Origin: UMGS973 sp963609975
GTDB taxonomy: Bacteria; Bacillota; Clostridia; Peptostreptococcales; Anaerovoracaceae
Length of the DNA stretch: 16,553 nt
Reading direction: 5' to 3'
Assembly (NCBI GenBank): GCA_963609975.1
Contig: CAVDMD010000047.1
Span: forward strand, 1-16,553
Each line of letters begins with the position of its first letter. Position 1 is the first letter of the stretch. The notes under the pieces were generated by a model. That model saw only the letters and a program-made list of their open reading frames with translations. It had not been told where the DNA came from and did no database searches. Shown one piece after another: positions 14,083-16,553 of this stretch. Made by a program: the position numbers and the translations under genes.

Positions 14083-14799
14083 CTATCTCCCTCCGAAACG
14101 TCTGTCTCTGTGCTGAAATTCTTCAAGACATTTTTCGTATTCCTCCGGTGTGAAGTCAGGCCACAGCACATCGCTAAACACAAATTCACTGTATGCCGCC
14201 TGCCACAGCAGGAAGTTTGAAAGTCTCTGCTCTCCGCTGGTTCTGATTACAACCTCCGGATCCGGAACATCGTATATGCCTGTGTAAAGCTGTGAGGAAA
14301 TCATATCGTAATCTATGTCTTCGGGTGCAAGACCGCCCTCCTGCGCTCTGGCCGCAAGGGTTCTGACAGCTCTTAATATTTCCTCTCTGCCGCCGTAATT
14401 AAGCGCAATGTTAAACTGAAGCCCCGTATTTGACGATGTAAGCTCCAGAGCTTTTTTGAGTCTGTCTCTGGCATCTGCCGGGAGTTTTGAATAATCCCCC
14501 AGAATTTTTATTCTGACATTGTTCTGATGAAGCTCTTTGAGATCTTTGTCAATATATATTACAAGCAGTCTGAAAATCCCTGAAACCTCCTCCACCGAAC
14601 GCTTCCAGTTCTCTGTCGAGAAGGCATATACCGTAAGATGCTCAATTCCAAGGTCTGACGAACGCCTTACGATTTCCTTCATGGATTTCATGCCTGCATT
14701 GTGTCCTGCAAACCGGGGCAGTTTTCTCTGTTTTGCCCATCTGCCGTTGCCGTCCATTATAACGGCGACATGGCGGGGCATACGTGTTCTGTCAAGCAT
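14083..14799 (-). CDS. uppS: Undecaprenyl diphosphate synthase (isoprenyl transferase)
   Basis: Cytoplasmic cis-prenyltransferase that adds isopentenyl units to farnesyl diphosphate, giving the C55 carrier for peptidoglycan and wall polymers; isoprenyl units come from the MEP pathway served by dxr and ispG in this operon. The protein has the catalytic DGNGRWA (Asp16 to Ala22), FSTENW (61-66 region), NYGGREE and the late RTSGEQRLSNFLLWQ block that binds the diphosphate of IPP. I start at the ATG at 14799, giving 238 residues, because GAGG (14805-14808) stands five bases upstream; the same frame continues to a TTG at 14814, which lies inside a hairpin-SD region and has no SD. A strong stem-loop lies just upstream. 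Confidence 0.96.
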   Translation of the reverse strand: MLDRTRMPRHVAVIMDGNGRWAKQRKLPRFAGHNAGMKSMKEIVRRSSDLGIEHLTVYAFSTENWKRSVEEVSGIFRLLVIYIDKDLKELHQNNVRIKILGDYSKLPADARDRLKKALELTSSNTGLQFNIALNYGGREEILRAVRTLAARAQEGGLAPEDIDYDMISSQLYTGIYDVPDPEVVIRTSGEQRLSNFLLWQAAYSEFVFSDVLWPDFTPEEYEKCLEEFQHRDRRFGGR

Positions 14800-14804
14800 A
14801 TCCA

Positions 14805-14808
14805 CCTC
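14805..14808 (-). promoter_or_regulatory. Shine-Dalgarno core that decides the uppS start
   Basis: GAGG on the minus strand, five bases before the ATG at 14799. It stands only six bases after the end of the intercistronic hairpin, within a ribosome footprint. Confidence 0.7.
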
Positions 14809-14814
14809 ATACAA

Positions 14815-14845
14815 GTAGTGTGGCCGTTTGCACGAGCCACACTAC
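14815..14845 (-). promoter_or_regulatory. Strong intercistronic stem-loop between frr and uppS
   Basis: Ten bases at 14836-14845 pair perfectly with 14815-14824. The interior CGT-GCAA-ACG adds three pairs and a GNRA tetraloop with one bulged base, making a 13-bp stem. No U run follows, so it is not a standard intrinsic terminator. It begins six bases after the frr stop and ends six bases before the uppS SD core, which suggests a role in mRNA processing, stability or uppS translation. Confidence 0.8.
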
Positions 14846-14851
14846 AGGTTA

Positions 14852-15409
14852 TTAAACTTCCATGATTTCTTTTTCTTTTTTGCCTACGATATCATCGATG
14901 TCTTTGACAGCCTTGTCGATTTTTTTCTGAACATCTTCAAGCTCTGCCTTGAGATCATCTTCTGTAAGCTCTCCTGCTTTTTCCTGTTTTTTGAGCTCAT
15001 CGTTTGCATCTCTTCTGAGATTTCTTATTGCAACCTTGTCTTCTTCTCCCATTTTTTTGACTGTCTTGGTGATTTCCTTACGGCGCTCCTCTGTAAGAGG
15101 CGGAATCACAAGTCTGATTGTCTTGCCGTCGTTTGACGGGTTGAAGCCTAAATTGGCTGCCATTATCGCTTTTTCGATATCCTTGACTGTCGAAGGGTCA
15201 AAAGGTATTACAGCGATTGTCCTTGGGTCAGGTGCCGAAATATTGGCTATGTTTTTGATAGGCATCGTGCTGCCGTAGCATTCGGCCTGCACCTGATCCA
15301 GCAGTGCGGGATTGGCTCTGCCCGCTCTGACCGAGTTCAGTTTTTCTTTTAGAACTTCTATGCTCTTGCTTATTTTCTCTTCAAGGTTTTTTTGTACGTC
15401 TGCACTCAT
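14852..15409 (-). CDS. frr: Ribosome recycling factor
   Basis: Splits post-termination ribosomes together with EF-G. The 185-residue length is exactly typical. The three-helix bundle and the small beta domain are recognised by LNSVRAGRANPALLD (25-39), NISAPDPRTIAVIPFD (56-71), GKTIRLVIPPLTEERRKE and the late IRNLRRDAN segment, with an acidic and Lys-rich C-terminal helix. GGAGG lies a few bases before the ATG. The gene is 20 bases after pyrH, the nearly universal bacterial pair pyrH-frr. A strong hairpin follows before uppS and could set the relative output of frr and the lipid genes. Confidence 0.97.
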   Translation of the reverse strand: MSADVQKNLEEKISKSIEVLKEKLNSVRAGRANPALLDQVQAECYGSTMPIKNIANISAPDPRTIAVIPFDPSTVKDIEKAIMAANLGFNPSNDGKTIRLVIPPLTEERRKEITKTVKKMGEEDKVAIRNLRRDANDELKKQEKAGELTEDDLKAELEDVQKKIDKAVKDIDDIVGKKEKEIMEV

Positions 15410-15429
15410 ATTTTACCTCCAAATATCTG

Positions 15430-16134
15430 TTATTCTACAAGTGTTCCTATTGTTTCTCCATATACCGCTCTGAGTACATTGCCTTTGCCTGCAATGCCGA
15501 ATACATGGATTTTGATACCGTTGTCCATACAAAGCGATGCTGCGGTTGAATCCATGACTTTGAGTTCTTTTTCGAGGACTTCCTTGTGTGTAAGTCTGTC
15601 GAATTTAACTGCATCAGGGTTTGTTTCGGGGTCATCCGAATAAACCGCATCCACTTTTTTGGCAAGAAGTATAACCTCTGCCTCAATCTCAGCCGCCCTC
15701 AATGCCGCCGCTGTGTCTGTTGAAAAGAACGGGTTGCCTGTCCCTGCGCCGAAGATTACCACATTACCGTCTTCAAGCTCCTTGATGGCTCTTCTTCTGA
15801 CATACGGCTCTGCAATCTGTATCATCTCTATCGCCGTCTGCACTCTGGCTTTGAGTCCGACTCTCTCAAATGCGTCCTGAAGCGCCATGGCATTGATGAC
15901 AGTTGCCAGCATACCCATATAGTCCGCTGTGGCTCTGTCCATGCTTGCGCTGGTCCTGCCTCTCCAGAAGTTGCCTCCTCCAACGACTATCGCAACCTGC
16001 ACACCAAGATCGCAGACTTCTCTGACCTGCTCTGCTACCGACTGCAGCATATCGTCATTAAGTCCTGTCCTGTCTGCTCCGGCAAGCGCCTCGCCGCTGA
16101 TTTTCAAAAGTACCCGCTTGTATTTAGGTTCCAT
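15430..16134 (-). CDS. pyrH: UMP kinase
   Basis: Phosphorylates UMP to UDP with ATP; bacterial PyrH is an allosteric hexamer of the amino-acid-kinase fold, usually inhibited by UTP. Motifs are KRVLLKISGEAL (6-17), VVGGGNFWRGR (50-60), the UMP-binding DRATADYMGMLATVINA (66-82), GAGTGNPFFSTDTAA (129-143) and KKVDAVYSDDP (159-169). The start at the ATG at 16134 gives 234 residues, the family norm, with AAGGAG seven bases upstream. The frame also extends to a GTG at 16167, but that codon lies in the leader hairpin and has no SD. rpsB and tsf, which often precede pyrH, are absent; instead pyrH heads the transcript with its own promoter. Confidence 0.97.
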   Translation of the reverse strand: MEPKYKRVLLKISGEALAGADRTGLNDDMLQSVAEQVREVCDLGVQVAIVVGGGNFWRGRTSASMDRATADYMGMLATVINAMALQDAFERVGLKARVQTAIEMIQIAEPYVRRRAIKELEDGNVVIFGAGTGNPFFSTDTAAALRAAEIEAEVILLAKKVDAVYSDDPETNPDAVKFDRLTHKEVLEKELKVMDSTAASLCMDNGIKIHVFGIAGKGNVLRAVYGETIGTLVE

Positions 16135-16141
16135 CGTAATT

Positions 16142-16147
16142 CTCCTT
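16142..16147 (-). promoter_or_regulatory. Shine-Dalgarno site that decides the pyrH start
   Basis: AAGGAG on the minus strand, seven bases from the ATG at 16134. It excludes the upstream in-frame GTG at 16167. Confidence 0.8.
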
Positions 16148-16152
16148 TGCTC

Positions 16153-16179
16153 AAAAATAAAGGGCACGCCATGTGTCCC
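16153..16179 (-). promoter_or_regulatory. pyrH leader hairpin followed by a U-rich run (possible attenuator)
   Basis: GGG-A-CAC (16173-16179) pairs with GTGCCC (16162-16167) around a five-base loop with one bulged A, and is followed on the minus strand by TTTATTTTT (16161-16153). The shape is that of a weak intrinsic terminator. The predicted transcript start falls on the GGG, so the hairpin would sit at the very 5' end of the mRNA. Confidence 0.5.
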
Positions 16180-16182
16180 TTA

Positions 16183-16212
16183 ATTATATCATATATATAT
16201 ACCCTGTTCCAA
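16183..16212 (-). promoter_or_regulatory. Promoter of the pyrH-polC operon
   Basis: The minus strand reads TTGGAA (16207-16212), 18 bases, then a perfect TATAAT (16183-16188) preceded by TGA, an extended -10. Transcription should start about 16176-16179. No second promoter is obvious between here and polC. Confidence 0.75.
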
Positions 16213-16234
16213 TACATATTTGCTCTCTTAAAAA

Positions 16235-16270
16235 GAATTTACGAGAATTTACGAGAATTTCTGCAATTCT
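16235..16270. repeat. Three GAATTT copies at 10-base spacing plus an inverted AGAATT pair
   Basis: GAATTT occurs at 16235-16240, 16245-16250 and 16255-16260, joined by identical ACGA spacers, so the unit is a 10-base tandem repeat. The last copy also forms an inverted pair, AGAATT (16254-16259) with AATTCT (16265-16270). The array lies about 25-60 bases upstream of the pyrH -35, on one helical face, as expected for a regulator site or an UP-like element. Confidence 0.6.
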
Positions 16271-16293
16271 ACAATTTTTACGACCTGAAGTAA

Positions 16294-16322
16294 AACAGCC
16301 GATTAAGATTAAACCGACTGTT
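16294..16322 (-). terminator. Probable terminator of the Rpn-family gene
   Basis: An 11-bp stem (16312-16322 with 16294-16304 on the minus strand), including two G-U pairs, encloses a seven-base loop and is followed by a short run ending CTGTTTTA. It lies 28 bases after the Rpn-family stop codon and upstream of the pyrH promoter. The stem is moderate and the U run short. Confidence 0.6.
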
Positions 16323-16350
16323 ACAAAATGCCCAGAACAAGGTAATTATA

Positions 16351-16553
16351 TTATAGCTTTTCTATCTCCTCTGCAGGCAGGCCCGACACCTTGACTATGG
16401 TGTTTATATCAATACCCTCAGACTTCATAGCCCTCGCCATCTCAATCTTCTCTGCCGCTCTGCCGGAAGCCTCGCCGATTTTCTCACCCTCTGCAAGTCC
16501 CTCAGTTCTGCCTTCTTCAAGGCCTTCCTTCTTCATAACCCTGCCGTAGTCTT
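16351..16553 (-). CDS. Rpn family / PD-(D/E)XK nuclease-transposase, C-terminal tail (truncated by window edge)
   Basis: The frame is open at the right edge and about 67 C-terminal residues are visible. They show a Gly/Glu-rich repeat region (GLEEGRTEGLAEGEKIGEASG) followed by a short helical end, ARAMKSEGIDINTIVKVSGLPAEEIEKL in pattern, which closes with the Gly-Leu-x3-Glu-Ile-x-x-Leu motif. This EG-repeat plus IxxxxGLxxEEIxxL tail is characteristic of the Rpn/RpnC family, also annotated as PD-(D/E)XK transposase family, whose members are DNA nucleases that promote recombination in enterobacteria. The nuclease domain itself lies outside the window, so neither activity nor intactness can be judged. 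A terminator hairpin follows the stop. Confidence 0.75.
   Translation of the reverse strand, partial: DYGRVMKKEGLEEGRTEGLAEGEKIGEASGRAAEKIEMARAMKSEGIDINTIVKVSGLPAEEIEKL

Noticed and set aside
16135..16167. An 11-codon N-terminal extension of pyrH from GTG
   Set aside because: The GTG lies within the leader hairpin without an SD, while the ATG at 16134 has AAGGAG at ideal spacing and gives the normal family length.
1..16553. CRISPR arrays, tRNA or rRNA genes, complete insertion sequences
   Set aside because: No regularly spaced repeats with unique spacers, no cloverleaf-like or rRNA sequence, and no full transposase with terminal repeats were seen.

Overview
The window looks like chromosomal DNA of a mid-GC Bacillota bacterium, most likely an anaerobe of class Clostridia. 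The signs are a PolC-type replicative polymerase, every supported gene on the minus strand, strong AGGAGG-like ribosome-binding sites, very tight gene packing, and the order pyrH-frr-uppS-cdsA-dxr-rseP-ispG-(x)-polC that is typical of clostridia. I cannot name a genus.

Read in the direction of transcription (from high to low coordinates), the layout is as follows. (1) 16553-16351: the C-terminal tail of an Rpn/PD-(D/E)XK family nuclease-transposase, followed by a weak terminator hairpin. (2) 16212-16183: a promoter with an extended -10, leading into a roughly 10.3 kb run of nine genes: pyrH, frr, uppS, cdsA, dxr, rseP, ispG, a hotdog-fold thioesterase-like gene and polC. Most junctions in this run overlap or have gaps of 0-8 bases. 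(3) A 348-base gap (5886-5539) with no convincing gene, holding the rpmE promoter and leader, then rpmE with a strong intrinsic terminator. (4) A second promoter and the operon prfA-tsaC-rpiB-upp-tyrS, closed by a TTCG-loop terminator. (5) The N-terminal part of an AT-richer DUF1016/YhcG-type gene with its own promoter, running off the left edge.

The genes serve growth functions. Dxr and IspG are two steps of the MEP isoprenoid pathway, whose products UppS polymerises into the undecaprenyl lipid carrier; CdsA makes CDP-diacylglycerol for phospholipids; RseP is the intramembrane protease usually found between dxr and ispG. PyrH, Upp and RpiB touch nucleotide supply (UDP, UMP salvage, ribose-5-phosphate). 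Frr, PrfA, TsaC, TyrS and L31 serve translation, and PolC copies the chromosome.

The most notable observation is that PolC (1262 residues) lacks the DEDD 3'-5' exonuclease domain that canonical PolC carries inside its PHP domain. The PHP sequence runs across the insertion point through a short linker, and all nine expected PHP metal-ligand positions are present, so proofreading must come from the PHP domain, from a separate protein, or be absent. Other points are the thioesterase-like gene overlapping both ispG and polC, a very stable GCAA-capped hairpin beside the uppS ribosome-binding site, a pyrH transcript predicted to begin in a hairpin followed by a U-rich run, phased repeats upstream of pyrH, and a perfect 25-bp palindrome inside the DUF1016 gene. 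Most of the window is otherwise ordinary conserved core sequence.
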